From the NCBI GenBank assembly GCA_900637135.1, contig LR134353.1, positions 4,712,001-4,776,000 of the forward strand: 64,000 bases of DNA, given 5' to 3'. The notes under the pieces were generated by a model that had not been told where the DNA came from, searched no databases, and saw nothing but the letters and a program-made list of their open reading frames with translations. This DNA is from Mycolicibacterium flavescens (GTDB lineage: Bacteria > Actinomycetota > Actinomycetes > Mycobacteriales > Mycobacteriaceae). The position numbers and the translations under genes were made by a program. Shown here piece after piece: positions 26,789 to 35,240 of this stretch (its first letter is position 1; every line of letters starts with the position of its first letter).

Positions 26789-27067
26789 GTGTCACTTCAG
26801 GAATCGAGCAGCGGTTCGCGCGCGGCCACGGTGGCCGGTTTGGGCCTCGCCGGGGTCGGTCTCAGCCACTTCGTCAAGCCGGAGCTGTTCGAATCGGTGA
26901 CGGTACAGGCGTTCCCACACAACACCCGCCAGTTCATCTACGTCAACGGCGGTGTCGAGACGGTGCTGGGGCTCGGGCTGGCCGCCCGCAAGACACGCAA
27001 ACTCGCCGTCGTCGGTACTCTCGGCTACCTCGCCTACTTGGCGGGCAACGTCGCGCGTAACCGGTAG
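26789..27067 (+). CDS. Small DoxX-like membrane protein
   Basis: 92 residues from the GTG at 26789, preceded by GAGAGGAA. Two to three hydrophobic segments (TVAGLGLAGVGLSHFV; NGGVETVLGLGLAA; VVGTLGYLAYLAGNV). The pattern GLSHFVKPELF...P.N.R..IYVNGGVE is close to small DoxX/COG4270 proteins. It is probably co-expressed with the monooxygenase. Its 3' end overlaps the end of the convergent TetR gene by 34 bases. The role is unknown. Confidence 0.7.
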   Translation: MSLQESSSGSRAATVAGLGLAGVGLSHFVKPELFESVTVQAFPHNTRQFIYVNGGVETVLGLGLAARKTRKLAVVGTLGYLAYLAGNVARNR

Positions 27068-28275
27068 CGGCCCAAGAGAGTCACGTCCAGCAGCCGCTGC
27101 AGAATCGCCCGGTTCTTCGGCGAGTTCGCGTAACGCATCAACCGGCCCAGGTCGATCACCAAGGCCATGGCCGCGTGCACGGCGAACCTGGCCTGGCTCG
27201 GCGTCCACTCCGGGCGCACGGCGACCACCAACTCCACCACCGATTCGACGGTGGTGCGCTGCATGTTTCGCAGGATCTTCTGATCCGTCGGCGACATGTG
27301 CAGCCGCTCGGAGTAGTAGACGTAGTCGAGTTCGGGATGTGCGAACGACCTGGCCACGTAGGCGTCGATGACCGCGGTGAGGGCGTCCTCGGGGTCGGCG
27401 TTGGCAGCGGTGATCGCGGTCAGCTCGTCGGAGAGCCGGTCGGCCGCCCGTCGGAACACAGCGGCCAGGATGTCGCTCTTGCCCGCGAAGTACCGGTAGA
27501 TCCCCGACGCGGGCATGCCGACGGCCGCGGCGATGTCCTCCATGCCCGTGTCGCGGTATCCCTTGATGTTGAACAAGCGCATGGATTCGTTGAGCAGCGC
27601 TTCATATCGCGATGGCTCGACGGCGGTGGGAACGGGTGCCACCGGCTGCTCGGGGACGTCGTCGCCGTGGGGCAACTCGGTGGCGGCCAGCGCTGTCGCG
27701 AGATCGGACAGCAGCGCCCGCACCTGGCCGGCGGGCAGCTTCGCCCGGTGGTCGACGATGCTGCCGGTGACCGACAGGACCGCGATGGACAACGTCCAGC
27801 GCTGATGGGAGGTCAGATCCGGACGCATGGCACAGATGGGGCGTTGGATGCGGCGGTTGACGGTACGCATCTGCGCGATCAGCGACGCTTGGTCGTCGCC
27901 GCGCAGATACCGCCCCTCCCAGCGGTACAGCCCACCCGACTCCCGGTTAGCCATCGCGGTCTCGATGAGCGCCGCGGCCACCCGGCGCAGTTCTGATTCG
28001 GGGTGCTCGAGATCGGCCTCGTCGATGAACGCGGTGGCATCCACCAGCTGCTGGCCCAGACTGAGCACGGCGTCGCGGAACAGGTCGTACTTGCTCGCGT
28101 AGTGCCGGTAAAGGGCGGCCGCCGAGATTCCCACCCGCGATGCGATCGACTCCATGCTCACGCCGTAGAACCCCAGGGTGCTGAACGCCTCGGCGGATGC
28201 CCGGGCGATCTGGGCTTTTCGGTCTTTCGGCCGGCGCCGGACCGCGTCACCGCTCGCCGGCCGAGTGCGCGACAT
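27034..28275 (-). CDS. Double TetR-type transcriptional regulator (two HTH domains)
   Basis: 413 residues from the ATG at 28275. The first TetR HTH is at about 35-60 (GFYGVSMESIASRVGISAAA, LYRHYASKYDLF), with a ligand-domain-like helical region to about 200. A second complete TetR HTH lies at about 232-265 (KGYRDTGMEDIAAAVGMPAS, GIYRYFAGKSDIL), with its own C-terminal helical domain. Ordinary TetR proteins are about 200 residues and dimerise, so one chain here could act as a pseudo-dimer. It converges on the DoxX-like gene, and its likely targets are the flanking accessory genes. Confidence 0.9.
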   Translation of the reverse strand: MSRTRPASGDAVRRRPKDRKAQIARASAEAFSTLGFYGVSMESIASRVGISAAALYRHYASKYDLFRDAVLSLGQQLVDATAFIDEADLEHPESELRRVAAALIETAMANRESGGLYRWEGRYLRGDDQASLIAQMRTVNRRIQRPICAMRPDLTSHQRWTLSIAVLSVTGSIVDHRAKLPAGQVRALLSDLATALAATELPHGDDVPEQPVAPVPTAVEPSRYEALLNESMRLFNIKGYRDTGMEDIAAAVGMPASGIYRYFAGKSDILAAVFRRAADRLSDELTAITAANADPEDALTAVIDAYVARSFAHPELDYVYYSERLHMSPTDQKILRNMQRTTVESVVELVVAVRPEWTPSQARFAVHAAMALVIDLGRLMRYANSPKNRAILQRLLDVTLLGRYRLRATLPAK

Positions 28276-28379
28276 GGCAGACACGATATCGGACCAAGCC
28301 CCGCCACACCGGTCCAGTACCGCTGTCGGTATCGCTCCGAACTTGCCAGACCACACTGAATGGCGATTAACATAATGGT

Positions 28380-28604
28380 GTGTTCGGCGGGCTCCGCAAG
28401 CTTCTGGGCTTTCAGGTCACGATCGGTGAGCTGATCGTGGTGGCGCTCGTCCTCGGCACGCCGTACCTGCTGGTCGGCGTGTTCTGGTCGACCACCCACA
28501 CCGACCACCTGCACGGCATGACCGGCGCCGACCTGGTCGTTTCGTATCTGGGGTCGATCGCCTCATGGCCGGTGCTGCTGTTCGCTGACGTGTGTATGAC
28601 ATGA
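28380..28604 (+). CDS. Small membrane protein, function unknown
   Basis: 74 residues from the GTG at 28380. Two hydrophobic stretches (TIGELIVVALVLGTPYLLVG and LGSIASWPVLLFADVCM) are joined by a His-rich loop STTHTDHLHGMTGAD. It lies divergently from the double TetR gene across a 104-base gap and 13 bases before another small membrane protein. I do not recognise the family. The pairing suggests a two-component membrane unit, possibly controlled by the TetR protein. Confidence 0.6.
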   Translation: MFGGLRKLLGFQVTIGELIVVALVLGTPYLLVGVFWSTTHTDHLHGMTGADLVVSYLGSIASWPVLLFADVCMT

Positions 28605-28617
28605 ACGGGGGAACACA

Positions 28618-28959
28618 GTGTCCGACCACCACCACCGTCTCGCATGGACCGGGATCATCGCCGCCGTCGTGCTGGGCGCCGCCTTGCTGGCGCTGAACTT
28701 TCCGGTCTTCCTGGACAGCTACGACCAGTACGGCTGGCAGGTCAAATGTGGGACCGGGTACCTCAGTGACCTGTCCCAGGCGGCCGCGGCCGGCGGCGAC
28801 ACGAACTACGTCGAGCAGTGTGAGTCGGCGCTGCTGATGCGACGGCTGTGGACGGTACCGCTGGCGCTGCTCGGCGGTGCCGGGCTGCTCGTGGCGCTTG
28901 TCGCCTCGGCGACGACCTCCGCCCGCGAGTCGTTGCATCCGCACCACAACAACGCCTGA
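28618..28959 (+). CDS. Small membrane protein, function unknown
   Basis: 113 residues from the GTG at 28618, preceded by a GGGGGAA ribosome site. Helix 1 (GIIAAVVLGAALLALNFPVFL) leads into an external loop with two Cys (VKCGTGY and EQCESALL) that could form a disulphide. Helix 2 (TVPLALLGGAGLLVALVASA) and a short His-containing tail follow. It is likely in an operon with the 74-residue protein upstream. No family recognised. Confidence 0.65.
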   Translation: MSDHHHRLAWTGIIAAVVLGAALLALNFPVFLDSYDQYGWQVKCGTGYLSDLSQAAAAGGDTNYVEQCESALLMRRLWTVPLALLGGAGLLVALVASATTSARESLHPHHNNA

Positions 28960-28961
28960 TC

Positions 28962-28967
28962 TAGCAT
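28962..28967 (+). promoter_or_regulatory. Candidate -10 box for the APC permease gene
   Basis: TAGCAT lies 6 bases before the GTG at 28974, again giving a leaderless arrangement. There is no ribosome site in the 14-base gap. Confidence 0.45.
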
Positions 28968-28973
28968 TCCGGC

Positions 28974-30194
28974 GTGAGCACGCCGGCCGGTCCTGCGCTG
29001 CCCCGCCGGCTCGGCACCTTCGACGCGGTCGTCATCGGGCTGGGTTCGATGCTGGGCGCGGGCATCTTCGTCGCCGTCGGGCCGGCCGCCGCGGCGGCCG
29101 GTTCGGGCCTGCTGATCGGGCTGGCGGTCGCCGCCGTCGTGGCCTACTGCAACGCCACCTCGTCGGCCTGGCTGGCCGCGCGGTACCCCGAGTCCGGCGG
29201 CACCTACGTCTACGGGCGTGAGCGGCTCGGCCGGTTCTGGGGTTACACCGCGGGGTGGAGTTTCATCGTCGGCAAGACCGCGTCGTGCGCGGCGATGGCG
29301 CTCACCGTCGGCTACTACGTGTGGCCCGAGGCGGCCCGTGGCGTCGCGGTCGGGGCGGTCGCCGCACTGACCGCACTGAACTACGCGGGCATCCGTAAGT
29401 CGGCGCTGCTGACGCGCGTCATCGTCGCCCTGGTTCTGGCGGTCCTGGGCACCGTGGTGATCACCGTCCTCGGTTTCGGGGAGGTCGAGTTGGCCCGCCT
29501 GTCGCCCGGCGCCGAGGTCTCCGTCGCCGGCGTGCTGCAGGCCGCAGGACTGTTGTTCTTCGCGTTCGCGGGCTATGCACGGATCGCGACGCTGGGCGAA
29601 GAGGTCCGCGACCCCGCCCGCACCATCCCGCGCGCGATACCGCTGGCTCTGGCCATCACGCTCGCGGTGTACGCTCTCGTCGCTGCCGCTGTCGTCGCCG
29701 AATTAGGAAGCGCGGCAACAGCTTCGGCAGCCGCACCGCTCGCCGACGCGGTGACCTCGGCCGGCTTCCCAGCACTGGAGCCTCTCGTGCGGGTCGGCGC
29801 CGCGGTGGCCGCCCTCGGGTCACTGCTGGCGCTCATCCTCGGGGTGTCGCGCACGACGCTGGCGATGGCGCGCGACCGCCACCTGCCGCACACGCTGTCG
29901 CGCGTGCACCCGAGATTCGGCAGCCCACACCGCGCCGAGGTCGTCGTCGGCGTCGTCGTGGCCGCGCTCGCCGCCACCGTGGACGTCCGCACCGCGATCG
30001 GCTTCTCGTCATTCACCGTCCTCGTCTACTACGCGATCGCCAACGCCTCGGCCTGGACCCTCGGTCGCCGAACGGTCCCGGCGGTCGGGCTGGCGGGCTG
30101 TGTGGTGCTCGCGTTGCTGCTTCCGGGGCCGTCGGTCCTGGCCGGCGCTTGCGTGGTGCTCGCGGGCGCGCTGGCTTACCGTCTTAGACCGTGA
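28974..30194 (+). CDS. APC-family amino acid/polyamine permease
   Basis: 406 residues with about 12 membrane segments. The helix-1 substrate motif is FDAVVIGLGSMLGAGIFVAVGPA; SGGTYVYGRERLGRFWGYTAGW (seen in two stretches), and GYARIATLGEEVRDPARTIPRAI are characteristic of the family. It probably imports a cationic or small neutral amino acid; specificity cannot be read. The GTG at 28974 starts an operon with the uracil permease, which overlaps its stop as GTGA. Confidence 0.9.
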   Translation: MSTPAGPALPRRLGTFDAVVIGLGSMLGAGIFVAVGPAAAAAGSGLLIGLAVAAVVAYCNATSSAWLAARYPESGGTYVYGRERLGRFWGYTAGWSFIVGKTASCAAMALTVGYYVWPEAARGVAVGAVAALTALNYAGIRKSALLTRVIVALVLAVLGTVVITVLGFGEVELARLSPGAEVSVAGVLQAAGLLFFAFAGYARIATLGEEVRDPARTIPRAIPLALAITLAVYALVAAAVVAELGSAATASAAAPLADAVTSAGFPALEPLVRVGAAVAALGSLLALILGVSRTTLAMARDRHLPHTLSRVHPRFGSPHRAEVVVGVVVAALAATVDVRTAIGFSSFTVLVYYAIANASAWTLGRRTVPAVGLAGCVVLALLLPGPSVLAGACVVLAGALAYRLRP

Positions 30195-31480
30195 TCGAGC
30201 TGAGCTGGAAGCGCGTCGACGCCGACCCCGGCGATGACTTCGTCGTGGCACCCGACGAACGTCTCGGCTGGGGCCGGACGATCGGACTCGGCGCCCAGCA
30301 CGTCGTGGCCATGTTCGGCGCCACCTTCCTGGTCCCCGTCCTCACCGGCTTCCCACCGGCGACGACGCTGTTGTTCTCGGGTGTCGGGACGGTGCTGTTC
30401 CTGCTCATCACCGGCAACCGACTGCCCAGCTACCTGGGTTCGAGCTTCTCGGTGATCGCACCGGTCACCGCGGCGGTCGCCTCGCACGGAACGGGGAGCG
30501 CCCTCGGCGGACTCGTGGCGGTCGGTCTCGCACTGGTGGCGATCGGCGGCCTGGTCCATCTGGTCGGCACGCACTGGCTCGACGTGACACTTCCCCCGGT
30601 GGTCACCGGCGCGATCGTCGCGCTGATCGGCTTCAATCTGGCGCCCTCGGCCAAAGCCAACTTCGAACAGGGTCCGGTGGTCGGGCTCCTCACCCTGGTG
30701 CTCCTGGTGGCGACGCTGGCGTTCTTCCGCGGCATCATCGGCCGGCTGGCCATCTTCCTGGCCGTCTTGGTGGGATACCTGCTCGCGCTGGTGCTCGGTG
30801 AGATCGACACCGCACCGATCGCCGCCGCCCCGTGGCTCGGGCTGCCGGAGTTCCAGGCGCCGACGTTCACCGTCGCGGTGTTGCCGATGTTTCTGCCCGC
30901 GGTGATCGCCTTGGTCGCCGAGAACATCGGGCACGTGAAATCGGTCGGCCAGATGACCGCCACCGATGTCGACCCGGTGATGGGCCGGGCACTGGCCGCC
31001 GACGGTGTGGCCACCACGCTGGCCGGTTTCGGTGGCGGCTCTGCGACCACCACATACGCCGAGAACATCGGCGTTATGGCGGCGACGCGGGTGTATTCCA
31101 CTGCGGCGTACTGGGTTGCGGGCGCCGTGGCGATCCTGCTCTCGCTGTGCCCGAAGGTCGGCGCGGCGATCTCGGCGATACCCGCCGGCGTGCTCGGTGG
31201 GGCGACCGTGGTGCTCTACGGCCTCGTCGGCGTGCTGGGAGTCCGGATCTGGCTGACCAACCGGGTCGACTTCTCCCGGCCGGTCAATCAGATGACCGCG
31301 GCCATCCCGCTGATCATCGGCATCGCCGACTTCACCTGGCACGCAGGCACCTTGACCTTCACCGGAATCGCGCTGGGTTCGATAGCGGCCCTGGCGGTCT
31401 ATCACGGCATGCGGCTGTTGGGATTCCGGCAGGCTAGCGAGCGGCCCGCTGCCGTTGGTCCCGGGGCGGAACACCGTTGA
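30191..31480 (+). CDS. uraA: NCS2-family uracil/xanthine permease
   Basis: 429 residues, about 14 helices. Diagnostic blocks: LGAQHVVAMFGATFLVPVLTG near the N-terminus, LPSYLGSSFSVIAPV, VALVAENIGHVKSVGQMT (substrate and proton Glu) and GFGGGSATTTYAENIGVMA. It is a proton-coupled importer of uracil or a related nucleobase; the family also contains xanthine carriers. The GTG at 30191 overlaps the APC permease stop. The last 47 bases overlap the convergent aminopeptidase gene. Confidence 0.9.
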   Translation: MIELSWKRVDADPGDDFVVAPDERLGWGRTIGLGAQHVVAMFGATFLVPVLTGFPPATTLLFSGVGTVLFLLITGNRLPSYLGSSFSVIAPVTAAVASHGTGSALGGLVAVGLALVAIGGLVHLVGTHWLDVTLPPVVTGAIVALIGFNLAPSAKANFEQGPVVGLLTLVLLVATLAFFRGIIGRLAIFLAVLVGYLLALVLGEIDTAPIAAAPWLGLPEFQAPTFTVAVLPMFLPAVIALVAENIGHVKSVGQMTATDVDPVMGRALAADGVATTLAGFGGGSATTTYAENIGVMAATRVYSTAAYWVAGAVAILLSLCPKVGAAISAIPAGVLGGATVVLYGLVGVLGVRIWLTNRVDFSRPVNQMTAAIPLIIGIADFTWHAGTLTFTGIALGSIAALAVYHGMRLLGFRQASERPAAVGPGAEHR

Positions 31481-32906
31481 CGCCGTCGACCGACCGCGCG
31501 TAGGTCGCCACGGCGTAGGTGACCGCAGGCCCCAGGACCGACAGCGCGTCGCGGTTGACGTTCTCGACGGTGTCGCGCTTGGTGCGGTAGTTCGGGTCGA
31601 AGGGGACACCTGCCCGCCCGCCCCAAAGCCGAGCCTGTATCTCGCTCTTACGTTGTGACGAACCGGCAGTCAGGCCGCCGACCGGCACGCCGGCAGCGAG
31701 AAACGGGTAGTAGTCGGTGAATTCGCTCAGCGGCATGTCCGCGGGCCGCACGCCCGCCGTGTTGAGATAGCCGGCCAGCATCCGCTCGATACCGGCCGAA
31801 CCCGCGGGCACCGACCGCGCGGGGATGGCCGGGTTGGGTGTAGCGGACTGGTCACCGTCGTAGGTGAAGTAGCCGGCATTCGGTGAACCGAGCATGTCGA
31901 AGCCCAGATACAGTGCGATGTCTCCGAGTTCGTCGGGCGAGAGCCCTTGCACATACCTGGTCGGTCCGGCCAGCCCGTTCTCCTCCGAGGCCCAGAACAC
32001 GAAGCGGACGGCGTTGGTGACCGGTGGCTGCGGACCCAGTGCCGCAGCAGTTTCCAGCAGCGCCGCGATACCCGTTCCATCGTCGTTCACTCCGGGGCTG
32101 GCTGCCGAGCTGTCCAGGTGCGCACCCGCCAGCACGACGTTACGGGTGTCCCCGGTCTTGGTCTGCGCCACGAGGTTTCGGGTCTTCTTCATGACCGGCT
32201 TACGGTCGAGCACGAGGCGTACCGGCGCCGAGGTTCGCCGCAGGGCGGCGTCGGCTTCGCGGCCGATGACCCCGACGGGAACGGTCAGGTCCTGGTAGTA
32301 GCCGGGCGTGAACAGGCCCGCCGGGCTCCCGCCGCCGCCGGGCGAGCTGACGACGAGCAGGCCGACGGCGCCCTCCGACACGGCCGCGTTCTGTTTGGCG
32401 ACCACCGAGCAGCCCGTGTCGTCGACGATGGCGATCGCGCCCCGCGCCGAGGTGCCGTCGTAGTCGGCGGTCCGGCAACCGGCGGCCTTCGCCGGGCGAA
32501 GGGTCACGGCGTTCAGCCCGCCGCGCGGCGTGGTGATCAGCAGGGAGGCCTGGTCGACCGGATATTCGCGCCCGCTCACCCGCATCGACGGATTGCCGCC
32601 CACACTGCGGTCGAGCAGCTCGAACTCAGGGGTCTGGACGTCGAATCCCTTGTCGCGCAGGAACTGTGCGACGTAGTCGACGGTGGCGTCGTATCCGGGT
32701 TTGCCGTTGGCGCGGTTACCGCCGTTGGTGTCGGCGATCTGCTGCAGTTTCTGCAGGTGGGTGAACATCGCGTCGGCGGTGACCTTGTCCGCTATCTCCT
32801 GTGGCGACGCCGGCGCCGGCTCCGGCGATGAGCACGAGGTCATGGCTGCGACGACCCCGATGACGACTCCGATCACGACTCCCGCGCCGGCCGCCCATCT
32901 CTTCAT
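31434..32906 (-). CDS. Lipoprotein aminopeptidase, M28 family (second LpqL-like copy)
   Basis: 490 residues. Signal with lipobox MTSC (Cys25), then a peptidase domain carrying a PA insert (about 120-230). Zinc-site motifs are AGAHLDSS (first His/Asp), GVNDDGTGIAALLE, WASEENGLAG and FDMLGSPN, followed by SEFTDYYPF. It should release N-terminal amino acids from peptides outside the membrane. The ATG at 32906 overlaps the stop of the upstream homologue by four bases; the pair look like a tandem duplication of lpqL. The 3' end runs 47 bases into uraA. Confidence 0.9.
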   Translation of the reverse strand: MKRWAAGAGVVIGVVIGVVAAMTSCSSPEPAPASPQEIADKVTADAMFTHLQKLQQIADTNGGNRANGKPGYDATVDYVAQFLRDKGFDVQTPEFELLDRSVGGNPSMRVSGREYPVDQASLLITTPRGGLNAVTLRPAKAAGCRTADYDGTSARGAIAIVDDTGCSVVAKQNAAVSEGAVGLLVVSSPGGGGSPAGLFTPGYYQDLTVPVGVIGREADAALRRTSAPVRLVLDRKPVMKKTRNLVAQTKTGDTRNVVLAGAHLDSSAASPGVNDDGTGIAALLETAAALGPQPPVTNAVRFVFWASEENGLAGPTRYVQGLSPDELGDIALYLGFDMLGSPNAGYFTYDGDQSATPNPAIPARSVPAGSAGIERMLAGYLNTAGVRPADMPLSEFTDYYPFLAAGVPVGGLTAGSSQRKSEIQARLWGGRAGVPFDPNYRTKRDTVENVNRDALSVLGPAVTYAVATYARSVDGVNGVPPRDQRQRAAR

Positions 32907-34438
32907 GACGCGAGCGGGTGACGGACGCGCAGATCGCGCGTGGGGATTCCGTTCGGCCCGCCCTGGTCCTGAGCGTAGATACCGACGGCGTAGGACACGC
33001 CCGCCCCGTGAATACCGAGTGCGGTGCGGTCGATGTGCTCCAGGGTGTCCGATTCCTTGTGGTAGTTGGGGTCGAACGGCTGACCCGCCTCACCGCCCCA
33101 CCGCTCGGCTTGCTCGGGCGTCATCTTGGCCTCGGCGCCCGAGAAGGTGCCACCCGCCGGGATGCCGGCCAGGGTGAATGCGTCGTAGTCGGAGCGACCG
33201 TCGAAGCTGGTGTCCTCGGCCGGTTTTCCGGCCGCGTCGAGGTAGTCCACCAGCGTGCGTTCCACGCCCGCGGCCCCTTCCGGCACCCGGGCGATCGCGC
33301 CCTCCTCGTCGGGCGGCAGGGACTGATTCCCGTCATAGGTGAAGTAGCCGGGGTTCGGAGAGCCCACCATGTCGAAGTTCAGATAGAGCGAGATGTCCTT
33401 GAGGGCATCGACATCCAGCGACTCCAGATAGTTGTTCGATCCGAACAACCCGACCTCCTCCGCACCCCAGAAACCGAACCGTACCGCGTTCTGAACGTCG
33501 GGGGAACCGCCCAACTGCACTGCGGACTCGAGCACGGCCGCCACACCGGACGCGTTGTCGTTGATGCCCGGCCCCTCCGGGACGCTGTCCAGATGTGCAC
33601 CGGCCATCACGACGTTTGCGGTGTCGCCCGTTCGGGTCTGGGCGATGACGTTGCGGGTTCGCTCCTTGCGCACACCCGCATTCAGCTTGAGGGTGACGTC
33701 TCCCGGTTCGGCCCGTAGCCGATCGCCCTCCGCCTTGGTGATGCTGACGACCGGGATGGTCGCCTCCGTGTCCTCGCCGAGGGTGCCGCCCATCTCGTCG
33801 TTGTCCTCGCTGTTGGCGACGAGCAGAGCCACCGCGCCGCGTTCGGCGGCGGCCTCCTCCTTCTCGGAGAACTGACACTTGCCACGGTCGACGAGCACGA
33901 CGGCGCCCTCGACGGGCAAGCCGTCGTAGTCGGAGACCGTGCAGCCCGGGGAGTCCTCGACGCGCGCGAGGACCAGCGGGCCCGACACCCCGCCCGGCGG
34001 TGTGCCGATCGTGAAGTTCAACGGTCTGGCCTTGACCGCGTCGCCGCCGACGGTCAGCGCGGGTTCGTCGGCGAACGGCAGCCGCACCTCGAGCTCGGGT
34101 GTCTGCACGTCGAAGCCCTTGTCGCGCAGGGTGTTAGCGACGTAGTCGACGCTGGCGTCGTAGCCAGGGGTACCCAGGGCACGGTTGCCGTCGTTGTTGT
34201 CGGCGATCTCCTGCAGCCGGACCAGATGCTGGTAGATGGCGTCGGCGGAGGTGCGCTGCGCGAGCGACCTGGCGAAGTTCACGGCGGCCTGCGACACCCC
34301 CGCCTGGGTGGTGGGCGGCTGCACCACCGGTTGGGGCTCCTCGTCACGGCCGCAGCCCCCGAGTGCGACGATGCCGGCTGAGATGAGGGCGATCGTCTTC
34401 GTCGTCTTCGACAGCTTGGAAACCTTCGTGTGGCTCAT
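32903..34438 (-). CDS. lpqL: Lipoprotein aminopeptidase LpqL (M28 family)
   Basis: 511 residues. Lipobox LGGC (Cys29) after an N-terminus with several Lys. The M28 catalytic core with PA insert shows AGAHLDSVPEGPGINDNASG, WGAEEVGLFGSNNYLE and FDMVGSPNPGYFTYDG. By position after thiG it is the likely orthologue of M. tuberculosis lpqL (Rv0418). Extracytoplasmic aminopeptidase. It is followed by a coupled second copy and lies 28 bases after the SGNH hydrolase stop, so it may be on the same transcript as thiO-thiS-thiG. Confidence 0.9.
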   Translation of the reverse strand: MSHTKVSKLSKTTKTIALISAGIVALGGCGRDEEPQPVVQPPTTQAGVSQAAVNFARSLAQRTSADAIYQHLVRLQEIADNNDGNRALGTPGYDASVDYVANTLRDKGFDVQTPELEVRLPFADEPALTVGGDAVKARPLNFTIGTPPGGVSGPLVLARVEDSPGCTVSDYDGLPVEGAVVLVDRGKCQFSEKEEAAAERGAVALLVANSEDNDEMGGTLGEDTEATIPVVSITKAEGDRLRAEPGDVTLKLNAGVRKERTRNVIAQTRTGDTANVVMAGAHLDSVPEGPGINDNASGVAAVLESAVQLGGSPDVQNAVRFGFWGAEEVGLFGSNNYLESLDVDALKDISLYLNFDMVGSPNPGYFTYDGNQSLPPDEEGAIARVPEGAAGVERTLVDYLDAAGKPAEDTSFDGRSDYDAFTLAGIPAGGTFSGAEAKMTPEQAERWGGEAGQPFDPNYHKESDTLEHIDRTALGIHGAGVSYAVGIYAQDQGGPNGIPTRDLRVRHPLAS

Positions 34439-34466
34439 TGCCCACTACGTTAGCGTCGCCCGGGCG

Positions 34467-35240
34467 CTAACCCGTCAGCTGCGCGACGATGAGGTCGGCC
34501 ACGGCGCGCATGCCCGCCGCATTGGGGTGCAGGGGTGCGGGCCTTCCCGGTCTCACCAAGTCGGTCAGCCCGAACCGGGTCGTCCACGGTTCGGCCGACC
34601 ACGCATGATGCGCGGCGCTGTGCTCGGCGGCCCGCACGAGACCGCAGCCGGTGGCTGCGGCCGCCTCCGCGGTCAGCCGCGCCAGCGTGTCGGCGACGTG
34701 GCGTCCGGTCGCCACGTCGGTGTCGGACAACGGTGGTGCGGGCACACCCGGCGGCGGTAGCAGCGTGAGGTAGTCGACGAACAGCACCGTCGCGCGAGGT
34801 GAGCGGGCCCGCACCGTCCGGCCGACCTCCTCGAGCGCCACAGCGACCTGCGTCAGCGCGTCATCGCGCGCCCGCGGATCCAGTTGCCCGCGCAGCACCG
34901 TCCCCAGCAGCGGGAGCTTGCGGGTAACGCGTGGCAGGCCCGCCGCGAACAGCATCGGCACATAGCCGACGTCGTTGCCACCGATGGTCACCGTCACCAG
35001 GTCTTCGGATCCGGTCAGAGCCGAGATCTGCGGCGGCGCACCGTGTTGCGGTTCGCGCAGGATGTTCGCGGTGGTCGCGCCCGAGTAGGTCACGTCGACG
35101 AGGTCGAGACCCAGCTTCGCGGCTACCCAATGCGGATAGTTGCGCGCCGAACGGCCGGCGGACCAGGGCGCACCGTCGGCGCGGGGTCCGATCCCTGGAC
35201 CGGCCGCCATCGAACTGCCCAGTGCGACATAGCGTCTCAT
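34467..35240 (-). CDS. SGNH/GDSL-type hydrolase
   Basis: 257 residues from the ATG at 35240. Block I YVALGSSMAAGPG (catalytic Ser in GSS), block II YSGATTANIL, block III TIGGNDVGY (Asn), block V HPNAAGMRAVADLI (His). No signal peptide is present with this start, so it is probably cytoplasmic. SGNH enzymes hydrolyse esters of lipids or sugars; the substrate is unknown. The ATG overlaps the thiG stop (ATGA). This gene is not between thiG and lpqL in M. tuberculosis. Confidence 0.88.
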   Translation of the reverse strand: MRRYVALGSSMAAGPGIGPRADGAPWSAGRSARNYPHWVAAKLGLDLVDVTYSGATTANILREPQHGAPPQISALTGSEDLVTVTIGGNDVGYVPMLFAAGLPRVTRKLPLLGTVLRGQLDPRARDDALTQVAVALEEVGRTVRARSPRATVLFVDYLTLLPPPGVPAPPLSDTDVATGRHVADTLARLTAEAAAATGCGLVRAAEHSAAHHAWSAEPWTTRFGLTDLVRPGRPAPLHPNAAGMRAVADLIVAQLTG

